DNA from: Algibacter amylolyticus
GTDB lineage: Bacteria > Bacteroidota > Bacteroidia > Flavobacteriales > Flavobacteriaceae
DNA: 64,000 bases
Direction of reading: 5' to 3'
Assembly: GCF_014202225.1 (NCBI RefSeq)
Contig: NZ_JACHGE010000002.1
Span: 366,636-430,635 of the forward strand
A program made the position numbers and the translations under genes. Below the pieces are notes generated by a model. That model saw only the letters and a list, made by a program, of their open reading frames with translations. It did not search any database and had not been told where the DNA came from. Each line of letters begins with the position of its first letter. Position 1 is the first letter of the stretch. Shown piece by piece: positions 23,731 to 32,848 of the stretch.

Positions 23731-24648
23731 TTAAGGAAAATCTGGAGTTACTGTTCTAGTGTCTGTTGTATTGCCATCATCTAAGGCACCAAAATCAAAA
23801 ACATCTAAAGAGATTAATTCTAAATCAAAATTTGATATTTGTAACGTTACCAAGTATTCTTGACTAATAGTATGCTCTCTGTAAGCAGTCGCTGGAACAG
23901 AAGTATCTATGTCTTTATTCAAGTAATCGGCTATTTCGCTTGTGGAAAAATCGTTTGCTGGATTTTGATCTTGACTATCATTTTCTTCATCTCTTGTATC
24001 AACACCATCGCCATCATCATCGGTATCTAGATAATCAGGAGTTCCATCGCCGTCGGTGTCTTGTGCATCACTTAAATCTTCATCGCCATCTGGGTCTGGA
24101 TTTTCATTTTTAGTTAAAATATTATCGCCATCATCATCGGCATCAATATAGTTTGGTATGCCATCGCCATCGGTGTCATCATCTTCATAATCCCCATTAC
24201 CATTCAAGTCTTCTAATTCGGCAGGAATTCCATCATTATCATCTTCCGTTAAAACCGTTTTTAAATAGGCGCTTCCGCTAGTACTTTCTATATCTTGAGT
24301 TATATTTACTGCAGAGCTTGGTATGACCTCACAAAATAAATCGCTTGGTAACGATGTGTTACTATAAGTTCTGTAATTAAAAGGGTTTGTGGTACTTATG
24401 GTATATGTTTTTTCAAATACACCTGTTTCATCTACATCTAGAATATTTGCAATACTAACATTGGTTAATTTTAAAGATAAAGATTCAGACGGATCATCTT
24501 TAGTTTTGTAAAAAACCAAATCGTCGCCACCTTCACATACTTGAAAAGTGTCATCAAAATCTAATTCAACTGTTATAATATCTCCATCATCACAACCATT
24601 AAAGGTTAGTAAGCTTGAAGCGAATAAAACAAAAAATAACTTACGCAT
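23731..24648 (-). CDS. Lipoprotein with thrombospondin-type-3-like calcium repeats
   Basis: 305 residues. The signal sequence ends in a lipobox (SSLLTFNGC, Cys19). The middle holds an Asp-rich tandem (DTDGDGIPNYIDADDDGDN, DTDGDGTPDYLDTDDDGDG, DPDGDEDLSD) typical of TSP3 or dockerin-like Ca-binding loops. The final domain (ATAYREHTISQEYLVTLQISNFDL) is a beta-sheet of unknown kind. It is likely an exposed, calcium-stabilised outer-membrane lipoprotein. The stop codon abuts that of the Smr gene. Confidence 0.75.
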   Translation of the reverse strand: MRKLFFVLFASSLLTFNGCDDGDIITVELDFDDTFQVCEGGDDLVFYKTKDDPSESLSLKLTNVSIANILDVDETGVFEKTYTISTTNPFNYRTYSNTSLPSDLFCEVIPSSAVNITQDIESTSGSAYLKTVLTEDDNDGIPAELEDLNGNGDYEDDDTDGDGIPNYIDADDDGDNILTKNENPDPDGDEDLSDAQDTDGDGTPDYLDTDDDGDGVDTRDEENDSQDQNPANDFSTSEIADYLNKDIDTSVPATAYREHTISQEYLVTLQISNFDLELISLDVFDFGALDDGNTTDTRTVTPDFP

Positions 24649-24863
24649 TGTTTCTAGGTTTTAGGCAAAAATAATAGAATTGATATTCATAACGTAGTAA
24701 TCCTAAATAAAGTTCAAAGCAATCTGTAAATTTTGTTATTTTGTCGTTTGTATTTTGTTAGGTAAAGCGATGGGGAATTAGAATATACTTGTGTTTTAGC
24801 TAATTTACTATTAAAAAATAGCTTACTTTTTTTATCCTAGAATGTAATCTTTAAAAGCTATGA

Positions 24864-24893
24864 TTGCTAATCGTTTTATTTCAAGTATTTTTG
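24864..24893 (+). promoter_or_regulatory. Bacteroidota-type promoter of the cysteine desulfurase gene
   Basis: TTG at 24864-24866 is followed after exactly 19 bp by TATTTTTG (24886-24893), a full match to TTG-N19-TAnnTTTG. The ATG is 20 bp further down, giving a very short leader. This is one of the two best promoter matches in the window. Confidence 0.6.
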
Positions 24894-24912
24894 AACTTTA
24901 ATTTACAGCCTT

Positions 24913-26058
24913 ATGAAGTCAGTATATTTTGATAATGCAGCCACTACACCTTTGCGTGAAGAAGTTATTCATGCTATTTCGGAAGTTATGAGAACTAATT
25001 TTGGTAATCCATCATCTTCTCATAGTTTTGGTAGGTCTTCAAAGGCATTAGTTGAAAAATCAAGAAAAGCCATTGCACAGAGTTTAAATGTCTCGGCAGG
25101 CGAAATTATATTTACTTCTGGTGGAACCGAAGCCGATAATTTGGTTTTAAATAGTGCAGTAAAAGATTTGAGTGTAACACACATTATTACCACAAAAATT
25201 GAACACCATGCTGTTTTACATACCATTCAAAAATTACAAAAGGAGTACAGTATAACTATTAGTTATGTGGATATTAAACCAAGTGGCCAGATAGATTACA
25301 GTCATTTAGAGCGTTTATTACAAAAAAACGCTAAAGCCTTAGTGAGTTTAATGCACATTAATAACGAGATTGGTTCTGTTTTGGATATTAAGCAAGTTGC
25401 CAATATGTGTAAATTGAATAACGCCTTATTTCATTCGGATGCTGTGCAATCTATTGGACATTATAACATGGACTTACAAGAGATTAAGGTCGATTTTGTA
25501 GCAGCTGCAGCGCATAAATTCCACGGCCCTAAAGGTGTTGGTTTTGCATTTATTAGAAAAAATTCTGGGTTATTAAAGCCTTTAATTGTTGGAGGTGAGC
25601 AGGAGCGCGGACTTCGTGCAGGAACAGAGAGTGTACATAATATTGTTGGGATGGAAAAAGCATTACTAATGGCCAATGATAATTTAGAAAAAGAAGCACA
25701 ATATATAAAAGAATTAAAGAGCTACTTTATTGATACGATGAAAGCAGCAATTCCTAATGTGACTTTTAACGGAAGTTCTAATGATTTTGATAAAAGTACT
25801 TACACTTTAGTAAATGTGTGTTTGCCAATTGATCCTAAAAAGGCAGCTATGTTGTTGTTTCAATTAGATTTAAAAGGAATTGCTTGCTCTAAAGGAAGTG
25901 CTTGCCAAAGCGGAAGTTCCCAAAAATCGCATGTATTATCTGAAATTTTAAGTAATGAGGATTTAGAAAAGCCTTCTATCCGTTTCTCTTTCAGCATTTT
26001 TAATACTAAAGAAGAAGTGGACTATGTTGTTAATGTTTTAAAAGCGTTCGCTCAATAA
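24913..26058 (+). CDS. Cysteine desulfurase (NifS/IscS type)
   Basis: 381 residues. Removes sulfur from cysteine as enzyme-bound persulfide for Fe-S clusters or thiolation. The PLP lysine is K202 in AAAHKFHGPKG. FDNAATTPL opens the fold, and the persulfide Cys is C331 in GSACQSGSSQKSH, in the extended loop of group I (NifS/IscS) enzymes. No iscU, sufBCD or mnmA is adjacent, so its acceptor cannot be inferred from context. It may be a general desulfurase or one for tRNA thiolation. A well-formed promoter precedes it. Confidence 0.88.
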   Translation: MKSVYFDNAATTPLREEVIHAISEVMRTNFGNPSSSHSFGRSSKALVEKSRKAIAQSLNVSAGEIIFTSGGTEADNLVLNSAVKDLSVTHIITTKIEHHAVLHTIQKLQKEYSITISYVDIKPSGQIDYSHLERLLQKNAKALVSLMHINNEIGSVLDIKQVANMCKLNNALFHSDAVQSIGHYNMDLQEIKVDFVAAAAHKFHGPKGVGFAFIRKNSGLLKPLIVGGEQERGLRAGTESVHNIVGMEKALLMANDNLEKEAQYIKELKSYFIDTMKAAIPNVTFNGSSNDFDKSTYTLVNVCLPIDPKKAAMLLFQLDLKGIACSKGSACQSGSSQKSHVLSEILSNEDLEKPSIRFSFSIFNTKEEVDYVVNVLKAFAQ

Positions 26059-26138
26059 AACCTGTGTATTTTTTCATACAAAATCTGTTAAAATTCATTT
26101 TTATTGGATAAAAAGCTCTTAGTGTAGTTCTTTTTGTA

Positions 26139-26146
26139 TATTTTTG
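26139..26146 (+). promoter_or_regulatory. Candidate -7 box of the secreted protein gene
   Basis: TATTTTTG matches TAnnTTTG, 39 bp upstream of the ATG at 26186. No good TTG is seen at -33. Confidence 0.35.
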
Positions 26147-26185
26147 CATTGTAAGTCTCTCACGCTTTAACCAACATGAATCGTT

Positions 26186-27619
26186 ATGAGATTTTATCCC
26201 CTTATCTTTATTTTTATTACCATCCAAACAATAGCTTCTGCGCAAGTTGGTATTGGAACGACAGCCCCACATGAATCTTCTGCTTTAGATATAACTTCAG
26301 ATTCTCAAGGATTTCTAGCCCCAAGAATGATAACTGCAGATCGAATCGCTATAAGTGATCCGGCCGAAGGACTTTTGGTTTTTGATACTGAAGAAGATGC
26401 TTTTTTCTATTTTGATAGTTCTGTCTGGGTAAAACTAGAGGGCTCCGTTACCAGAGATAATTACAAATTAGTTAAATCTGAGGCAGACTTAGCAGATGAA
26501 CTTGCAGCAGGAGGCGGCTTAGAATATTTTTTAGATGAAAATTTTCTTTATGAAATAAATGGAACCATTACTTTAACTGCTCCTATAAACTTAAATGGGG
26601 CATACGTAATAGGGGAAGATACTAATGAAGATATTTTGTTAAAAGCGGGAGGAACACTATTTCAAGGTGTTTCAGGAGGATCTATTAGAGGGCTAACCAT
26701 ATCAGTTACTGGAGGCTCAGTATTTGATATAACTGGAAGCTTTGCCGAAACGCTTATTGTAAGGGATTGTGTTATAGCAAATTCGGCGTCAGTTGGTACG
26801 TTGTCATCATTTAATCTTATTTTTTTTAGTATCGTTCAGTTTGTAAATAATGCGGATGGAATAACGTATACTGATATTAATGAAGTTTTAATAAATTCAA
26901 GTGGATGGGATAGTAGTAATGGAGGTGTTTATGAAACGTTTACAGGAGATTTTGATGTGATATCTAGACAAGGCGGTTTTAGTGAAGTTACTACTGCTAT
27001 AGCAGGAATGGATGTTTCAGCTGTAACCTCTGTAACGGGAGGAGCATCTATACGTAATGTTTCGTTTTTAGGCGGAGGTAACTATATAAACGGAACGTCT
27101 CCATATACAGGATATGATTTTACTAATGATTGGGATGTTAATACCCCGGGAATTGCAGTAGAAACCGATGGCGTAGCATCTGGTAACTTTTACTATAATG
27201 GTAATTTAACAACAGGTTTTACCCAAAGTATAACTAATGGTACTGCTGTAGAGATAGAAGGTGACGGTACTTTTGAAGCTAATAGTTTGTTTAGGTTTAT
27301 TGTAGACTTGGGTGATAATAACAGGTTGTACTATGATGGATTAAAGTCTAGAGAGTTCCAAATAAATGCATCGTTATCTATACGTGTAACTGGTGCGGTT
27401 GGTAATTTTTATGCTTTTGTTGTTGCAAAAAATGGGGCTGTAATTACAGAGTCGAATTCTATTGTGTATATTGATAGTGATACTCAAATTCAAAATGTTT
27501 CTATAAATGCGAATGTCGATTTGGCTAATGGCGATTATATTGAAGTGTTTACTCAAAGATTAACCGGTTCTGGAACAGATAGCCTTATCGTGTTTTCAGA
27601 AAATTTAAGTATTAAATAA
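26186..27619 (+). CDS. Large secreted protein, unknown function
   Basis: 477 residues. The signal peptide (MRFYPLIFIFITIQTIASAQ) is followed by VGIGTTAPHESSALDITSDSQGFL, the opening that many flavobacterial secreted or tail-fibre-like proteins share. The middle (GVSGGSIRGLTISVTGGSVFDITGS, FAETLIVRDCVI) resembles a parallel beta-helix. The C-terminal ~120 residues look like a beta-sandwich (LSIRVTGAVGNFYAFVVAKNG, IYIDSDTQIQ). No T9SS domain is present, so how it is retained or released is unclear. It converges on the TonB receptor gene with a 4-bp gap. Confidence 0.7.
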   Translation: MRFYPLIFIFITIQTIASAQVGIGTTAPHESSALDITSDSQGFLAPRMITADRIAISDPAEGLLVFDTEEDAFFYFDSSVWVKLEGSVTRDNYKLVKSEADLADELAAGGGLEYFLDENFLYEINGTITLTAPINLNGAYVIGEDTNEDILLKAGGTLFQGVSGGSIRGLTISVTGGSVFDITGSFAETLIVRDCVIANSASVGTLSSFNLIFFSIVQFVNNADGITYTDINEVLINSSGWDSSNGGVYETFTGDFDVISRQGGFSEVTTAIAGMDVSAVTSVTGGASIRNVSFLGGGNYINGTSPYTGYDFTNDWDVNTPGIAVETDGVASGNFYYNGNLTTGFTQSITNGTAVEIEGDGTFEANSLFRFIVDLGDNNRLYYDGLKSREFQINASLSIRVTGAVGNFYAFVVAKNGAVITESNSIVYIDSDTQIQNVSINANVDLANGDYIEVFTQRLTGSGTDSLIVFSENLSIK

Positions 27620-27623
27620 TTAA

Positions 27624-30083
27624 TTAAAACTTCATAGTCGTTCTTACATTAAAAACCCGTGGTGTTAAGTAATTAGGAATAGCAATTTGCGATTTACTAC
27701 TTACATCTCTAACCCAAGTGTTGGTTATAGAGTTTTGAACATCAAAAAGATTGAATATTTCGAAACCAAATGATAAGTCTTTAAATGGTTTTTTCCAGCC
27801 TTGATCAAAACGCTTGTTAGCATCAACCAATACATATTGAAGACCAAAATCTGCACGTTTGTACGATGGTAATCTGCTTTGATATAAATACGGGTCTGCA
27901 TAACTAGGCGAACCACCTGGTAACCCCGTATTAAACACCATATTTAAATACATTTTTAAGTTTGGCATATTAGGCACATAATCTTGAAATAGAGCAGCGA
28001 ATTTTAAACGCTGATCTGTTGGTCTTGCAATGTAACCTCTGTCATCAATGTTTTCTTCGGTTTTTAAATACCCAAAACTAAGCCACGATTCTGTGCCAGG
28101 GACAAATTCACCATTTAAGCGCAAGTCTAAACCATATGCGTAGGCTTTAGCGTTATTATTGGCAGCATAACGAATACGTACATTTTCTAGGGTATACGGA
28201 TTAACATTACTAAGGTTTTTATAATAGGCTTCGGAGGTTAATTTAAAAGGGCGATCCCACATTTTAAAGCTGTAATCGTTTCCTAAAACTAAGTGAAAAG
28301 ATTTTTGCGCCTTCACATCTGGTTGCACAACCCCATTAACATCCCTAAGTTCTCGATAAAATGGTGGTTGGTAGTATAAACCTCCTGCTACTCTAAATAG
28401 CATGTCTTTTTCCCAATCTGGTTTTATGGCAAATTGTGCACGCGGACTAAAAACCACTTGATTTGATGTTGAAATACCATCGCCACTAACAGACCAGTTA
28501 TGAGCACGAATACCGGCGTTATACCAAACATCGCTACTTCCTAAAGTGCTACGTTTACTCCATTGGCCATAGGCTTGTATTCGGTTTATTTGAGTGTTGT
28601 TTGTTGCTCTTACATTTTGAAAAGGAACTAACGGACCTGTAAAAGGTGCGTAAGGTTGCTCGTTAGTAGTTGTTTTTGGAGGTCTTAATGAAAATCCTGC
28701 AGAGTCTATAGTTTCCCATTCTACCAAACGGTCTCTTATATCTTCATTGGTGTATTTTACAGACCATTCAAAACGATTATCATTTACTTTAAAATCTCCT
28801 TTATGTTCAATAGTCGTTATTAGAGCATCTAAGTCGTTTCTGCCATGGTTTAATTGGCTACCAATACCCTGGCTAAACTCAACTTCACCTAAATTTTCAT
28901 CACCAATATTACTATTTACATCGCCTAAACGATATTGCGCTAAAATGTCAAAGTACTCTTCCTCGGTAGTATGGTAGGTAGACGCTATTAATTTTAACGT
29001 TAAATCGTCATTTACAAAGTAAGACCCTTTAAAAGCACCAAAAAGGGTTTGGTACCTGTCTTTTTCTTGCCCATCATAAAACACTAATAATGCTACAGGT
29101 TCGCTTAAGGTTCCGAAGTTAGTTTGGCGCGTTTGCGGTTCAAAGTCATATTTATTTATAGATGCACTACCTAAAAAACTTAAATGAAATTTATTCGAAA
29201 ATTTATAAGTGAAATATCCTTGTGCATCTGCAAAAGTGGGTTTGAAATTGGTTTCGGTTTCTTTTGCATTTACAAGCAAACTGTTATCGCGGTAACGCAC
29301 TCCAACGATACTCGTGAATTTTGAATTTTTACTTATGTTTTCAACTGAAAGACCGCCACCTAAAAGACTTAAATCCGCGTTAACTTCAAATTGATATGGG
29401 TTTTTATAGGTAATATCTAATACCGAAGATAACTTATCGCCATACTTCGCTTGAAAACCACCAGCAGAAAAATCTACATTCTGTACCAAATTTGTGTTTA
29501 CAAAACTAAGTCCTTCTTGTTGTCCTGAACGTACTAAAAACGGACGATATACTTCAATACCATTTACATAAACTAAGTTTTCATCATAATTTCCACCACG
29601 AACAGAATATTGTGTACTAAGTTCGTTGTTATTACTAACTCCTGGTAAGGTTAGCAATAAATTTTCCACACCAGCATTCGCCCCAGGAATTTTTCTAATA
29701 ACGTCTGGCTTTATAGTTATTATGCCTTCAACTTCTTTACGTCTATTACTATTTACAATAACGGTTGCTATTTGCTCAATAGTTGTACTCATTACGGGGT
29801 TAAACTCTAAGTTTTCACCATTTTTTAAATTGAAAGTACTTCTAATCTTTTTATGCGAAATATGAGTAAAGGCTACGGTAACATCTTTACTTGCAGGAAT
29901 TGTTAAGGTATAAAAACCATTGGCATTTGTTTGCGCACCAGAAGTGTCAGTTTTTATATTAACATTTTCAATGGGCTGATTTTTTTCATCTAAAATAACA
30001 CCTCGAAGCGTTGCGCTTTGGGCAAAACTAAATGTTATGGTTAAAAAAAATAGGGTAGTGGTTAGTAGTTGTTTTGCCTTCAA
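27624..30083 (-). CDS. TonB-dependent receptor
   Basis: 819 residues. A signal peptide (TTLFFLTITFSFAQ) is followed by a carboxypeptidase-regulatory-like domain (ATLRGVILDEKNQPIENVNI, residues ~23-105). A plug domain comes next (KPDVIRKIPGANAGVENLLLTLPGV, TQYSVRGGNYDENLVYVNG), then a 22-strand-type barrel ending in a terminal Phe (VRTTMKF). There is no SusD-like partner, so it is not a glycan SusC pair. The substrate could be an iron chelate, a vitamin or a peptide. The M23 peptidase gene is 11 bp upstream on the same strand, suggesting one transcript. Confidence 0.9.
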   Translation of the reverse strand: MKAKQLLTTTLFFLTITFSFAQSATLRGVILDEKNQPIENVNIKTDTSGAQTNANGFYTLTIPASKDVTVAFTHISHKKIRSTFNLKNGENLEFNPVMSTTIEQIATVIVNSNRRKEVEGIITIKPDVIRKIPGANAGVENLLLTLPGVSNNNELSTQYSVRGGNYDENLVYVNGIEVYRPFLVRSGQQEGLSFVNTNLVQNVDFSAGGFQAKYGDKLSSVLDITYKNPYQFEVNADLSLLGGGLSVENISKNSKFTSIVGVRYRDNSLLVNAKETETNFKPTFADAQGYFTYKFSNKFHLSFLGSASINKYDFEPQTRQTNFGTLSEPVALLVFYDGQEKDRYQTLFGAFKGSYFVNDDLTLKLIASTYHTTEEEYFDILAQYRLGDVNSNIGDENLGEVEFSQGIGSQLNHGRNDLDALITTIEHKGDFKVNDNRFEWSVKYTNEDIRDRLVEWETIDSAGFSLRPPKTTTNEQPYAPFTGPLVPFQNVRATNNTQINRIQAYGQWSKRSTLGSSDVWYNAGIRAHNWSVSGDGISTSNQVVFSPRAQFAIKPDWEKDMLFRVAGGLYYQPPFYRELRDVNGVVQPDVKAQKSFHLVLGNDYSFKMWDRPFKLTSEAYYKNLSNVNPYTLENVRIRYAANNNAKAYAYGLDLRLNGEFVPGTESWLSFGYLKTEENIDDRGYIARPTDQRLKFAALFQDYVPNMPNLKMYLNMVFNTGLPGGSPSYADPYLYQSRLPSYKRADFGLQYVLVDANKRFDQGWKKPFKDLSFGFEIFNLFDVQNSITNTWVRDVSSKSQIAIPNYLTPRVFNVRTTMKF

Positions 30084-30094
30084 GTGTGTAAAAT

Positions 30095-31780
30095 TTATTT
30101 TCTATAAAAGAACGTTTCAAAAGTAGAATTATTTCCAACATTATCAGTAACAATTACTTTTAAATTGTTTTTGGTGTCTGTAATTATGCTATCATTAAAA
30201 TCGTAAGTTAGCATATTCTTCTTGTATTCATACTCCATTAAAATCCATTTCCCGTTTATAGATGCTCTAAAATTAGATATCCCGGAGCCTTCATCTGTAA
30301 TTTTAATTTTTAAATAACGATACTTACTTAACCACTGTTTGTCTTTAAAATTTACAGCCGAAATTTTAGGACTTATTGTGTCCATGGTTAAAGCAAATGT
30401 GCCTAGTTTTTTTGTGCTTGCCGTAAGTAAATCGCCTTTTCTTTTTGTTGACGTGTAGGCTGGATAATTTTTGTATCCTATTAATTTGGCTATATAGAGT
30501 TTGTTTTTGTCTTCGTTTGTAAACCTACTTACATCGTAGGTAATATTAAAATTCTTTTTAGTAGGCTTAATGTCTTTGTGAAGTTTAAGTGTGTCATTTT
30601 TCACTTCAAAATCTAAAAAGAAATCTTCGTAAAAAGTGTCTTTATAAAAATCGACTGTTACATTACCTGCTTTTAAGTTTGTAGCTTGGTTAGCCTTAAT
30701 GTAGTATGGTGTAATACGTTTTTCTTTAGGCTTAGTAATGCTTTGTTTGCTGCCTTTAATATGTACAGTTATCCAAGATTCATTGTTTTTAAAATCGGCT
30801 ACTCTTATTTTATATACTGAATAGGTGCTGTCTTCTACTTTAATAACACCATCATTTAACACCGATTTATATAGACTTAGCGGATTGTTTTTCTTGAATA
30901 ATTTTTGAATCCGTTGCTTTTCGGTTGTAAAATGTTCATAGTCTATTAACTGATTAATATGTTTGGTTTCATCAAAAGAGAAGCGTCCAAAGTCTATTTC
31001 AAAATTTCTATTTCCATTTATAAAGGTTTGAATGTTATATACACCATTAGAGTTTGCTGCCAAATCTTGCCTGTCTATAGTGTTTACCGCAAAACCAATA
31101 TTACCAAAGGCTTCAATGTTTTCGGTAGTGTAATCACCATTTTTAAGCGCTGTTAATCGTAATTTTTGTTTGGTATTCGATTTATTTATAAACGAATGGT
31201 CATCTAAAGGATAAGCGTAAATGGATTTCACCGTTGGATAGGTGGTGTCTTTTATATCCATCCCAAAAAGCATTGGGTTAATTGGGCGTTCTTCTTTATC
31301 TCTAATTTCGAAATGTAAATGTGGACCGCCAGAACTTCCTGTGTTTCCGCTGTAAGCAACTAGGCTGTCCTTTAAAAGTGGTAAATCTTCGGCTTTGGGG
31401 AATAATTCAATTTCATAAGATTCTTGCTCGTACTGTTGCTTTTTGATGAAGGCTTCAATATCTGGCGAGAATTTTTGAAGATGCGCATACACCGAGGTAT
31501 AACCATTTGGATGGGTTATGTATAAGGCTTTTCCGTAACCATAATGCGATACTTTTATTCTGCTAACAAAACCATCGGCTACGGCCTTAACTTTTAAGCC
31601 CACGCGTTGCTGGGTTTTTATATCGACACCCGAGTGAAAATGATTAGAACGTAATTCGGCAAACGTGCCAGCCAAAACTAATGGGATTTCTAGTGGTGAA
31701 CTAAAATAATCTTGTGGGTAATTGTTTTGAGCATTACTGAATAATGAAAAAACTAAAATGAGGGACAGTATAATTCGCAT
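30095..31780 (-). CDS. M23 family metallopeptidase (LytM-type, secreted)
   Basis: 561 residues. A signal peptide (IILSLILVFSLFSNAQ) precedes an N-terminal LytM domain with complete zinc ligands: H49 and D53 in HFHSGVDIK, then H154 and H156 in GGPHLHFEIRD. H100 (VYAHLQ) is also conserved. Residues ~180-561 are a long beta-rich extension with no family that I recognise. It is predicted to act on peptidoglycan cross-links in the periplasm. The TonB receptor follows at 11 bp in the same direction. Confidence 0.88.
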   Translation of the reverse strand: MRIILSLILVFSLFSNAQNNYPQDYFSSPLEIPLVLAGTFAELRSNHFHSGVDIKTQQRVGLKVKAVADGFVSRIKVSHYGYGKALYITHPNGYTSVYAHLQKFSPDIEAFIKKQQYEQESYEIELFPKAEDLPLLKDSLVAYSGNTGSSGGPHLHFEIRDKEERPINPMLFGMDIKDTTYPTVKSIYAYPLDDHSFINKSNTKQKLRLTALKNGDYTTENIEAFGNIGFAVNTIDRQDLAANSNGVYNIQTFINGNRNFEIDFGRFSFDETKHINQLIDYEHFTTEKQRIQKLFKKNNPLSLYKSVLNDGVIKVEDSTYSVYKIRVADFKNNESWITVHIKGSKQSITKPKEKRITPYYIKANQATNLKAGNVTVDFYKDTFYEDFFLDFEVKNDTLKLHKDIKPTKKNFNITYDVSRFTNEDKNKLYIAKLIGYKNYPAYTSTKRKGDLLTASTKKLGTFALTMDTISPKISAVNFKDKQWLSKYRYLKIKITDEGSGISNFRASINGKWILMEYEYKKNMLTYDFNDSIITDTKNNLKVIVTDNVGNNSTFETFFYRK

Positions 31781-31902
31781 ATATGAGTATTATGGCTAAA
31801 ATATTAATTTGATATGAAAGTGCAAAAAATAATACAATAATCAAGCCATGTGTTTTTTGATACCATGATAAATAATGAAACTGAAATTTTATGACAAAAC
31901 AA

Positions 31903-31933
31903 TTGTAATTTATGGCTAAGAATGTTAACTTTG
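31903..31933 (+). promoter_or_regulatory. Bacteroidota-type promoter of the zapB-like/zapA operon
   Basis: TTG (31903-31905), then 20 bp, then TAACTTTG (31926-31933), fitting TTG-N17-23-TAnnTTTG. The ATG at 31958 lies 24 bp downstream. Confidence 0.6.
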
Positions 31934-31957
31934 TAAGGTAAGTATTGAAATTTGTAA

Positions 31958-32248
31958 ATGAGTAATATTGAAGATATTGTAGATTCTTTAGAAAACAAGA
32001 TTAGTAAAGTATTACACAAACTTGAGCTTTTAAAACGTGCTAATTTGAAATTAAATGAAGAATTAGAGATTTCAAAGCAAGAAAATTTAACACAACAAAA
32101 GCATATTGCTAGTTGGGAAGAAAAGTACGAAGCTCTTAAAATGGCAAATACAATACTTGGTAGTGACGAAAATAAAAGAGAAACTAAGCTTAAAATAAAC
32201 GCATTAATTAGAGATATTGATCATTGTATTGCTCAACTCGCTGATTAA
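31958..32248 (+). CDS. Coiled-coil protein, ZapB-like by position
   Basis: 96 residues, almost entirely heptad-patterned helix (VDSLENKISKVLHKLELLKRANLKLNEEL), with no signal peptide. It sits 15 bp upstream of zapA on the same strand, a pairing I recall from Bacteroidota. ZapB in E. coli is a coiled coil that bridges ZapA to the septum. The positional analogy suggests a divisome role, but sequence similarity to ZapB is not claimed. Confidence 0.65.
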   Translation: MSNIEDIVDSLENKISKVLHKLELLKRANLKLNEELEISKQENLTQQKHIASWEEKYEALKMANTILGSDENKRETKLKINALIRDIDHCIAQLAD

Positions 32249-32263
32249 AGTTAATTACATTCA

Positions 32264-32551
32264 ATGTCCGAAAAGCTTAAAATAAAGCTGTCTATAGCTA
32301 ACCGAGTATATCCTTTAACGATTGATGCAAGTCAAGAGGAAGGATTGCGTAAAGCGGCTAAGAACATTGAAGTGATGATAAAACAATTTGAGCAAAGTTA
32401 TTCTGTTCGAGATAAACAAGATGTTTTGGCCATGTGTGCCTTACAATTTGCATCTCAAGTAGAGCAGAAGTCTATAGATAAAGCAACTGTAAGTGAGCAT
32501 GTAGAAGAAAAACTAAATGCTTTAAACGATTTATTACAATCGCATATATAG
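32264..32551 (+). CDS. zapA: Cell division protein ZapA
   Basis: 95 residues. ZapA family: an N-terminal beta-strand domain (KIKLSIANRVYPLTIDASQEE) and a helical core (GLRKAAKNIEVMIKQFEQSY, QDVLAMCALQFASQVEQ), which crosslinks FtsZ protofilaments. It is followed by the 6S-type RNA and then rny, a conserved neighbourhood that echoes the zapA-ssrS link of proteobacteria. Confidence 0.88.
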   Translation: MSEKLKIKLSIANRVYPLTIDASQEEGLRKAAKNIEVMIKQFEQSYSVRDKQDVLAMCALQFASQVEQKSIDKATVSEHVEEKLNALNDLLQSHI

Positions 32552-32586
32552 TCTCTAATACGTTCTTTAAAATAAACTAAAAGTTA

Positions 32587-32780
32587 CTGCCTACATTGGT
32601 TATTTTTTTTGATAAACTCAACGTTAATTCTTTAAAAAGGGTGAGTTTAAGTTGTAAAAGCAAGCTGCTAGTACCAAATTTATTTTTGGTTACTCGAGCA
32701 GATCCTTGATCAGCTTGTTAGCCCTAAACTTGTTTTTAAGGAGTTTATACAAAACTTTATACTGGTGTAGGCTTTTTTAT
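32587..32780 (+). ncRNA. ssrS: 6S RNA (6S-Flavo type)
   Basis: The 297-bp gap between zapA and rny folds into one long rod. GCCTACATTGGT (32589-32600) pairs with ACTGGTGTAGGC (32761-32772) over 12 bp including G-U pairs. ATAAACTC (32612-32619) pairs with GAGTTTAT (32741-32748), CAAGCTG (32661-32667) with CAGCTTG (32711-32717), and an apical hairpin is ACCAAA/TTTGGT (32673-32690). Internal loops separate the helices, giving the open-promoter mimic of 6S RNA, and a T6 run ends the transcript. Position next to zapA supports this. The assignment is by structure and context; no covariance search was run. Confidence 0.75.
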
Positions 32781-32848
32781 ATACCAATTTGACTGAAATG
32801 ATTAAATAGTCAAAAGGGCATTTTATATTATAATCAACTAAATTAACG

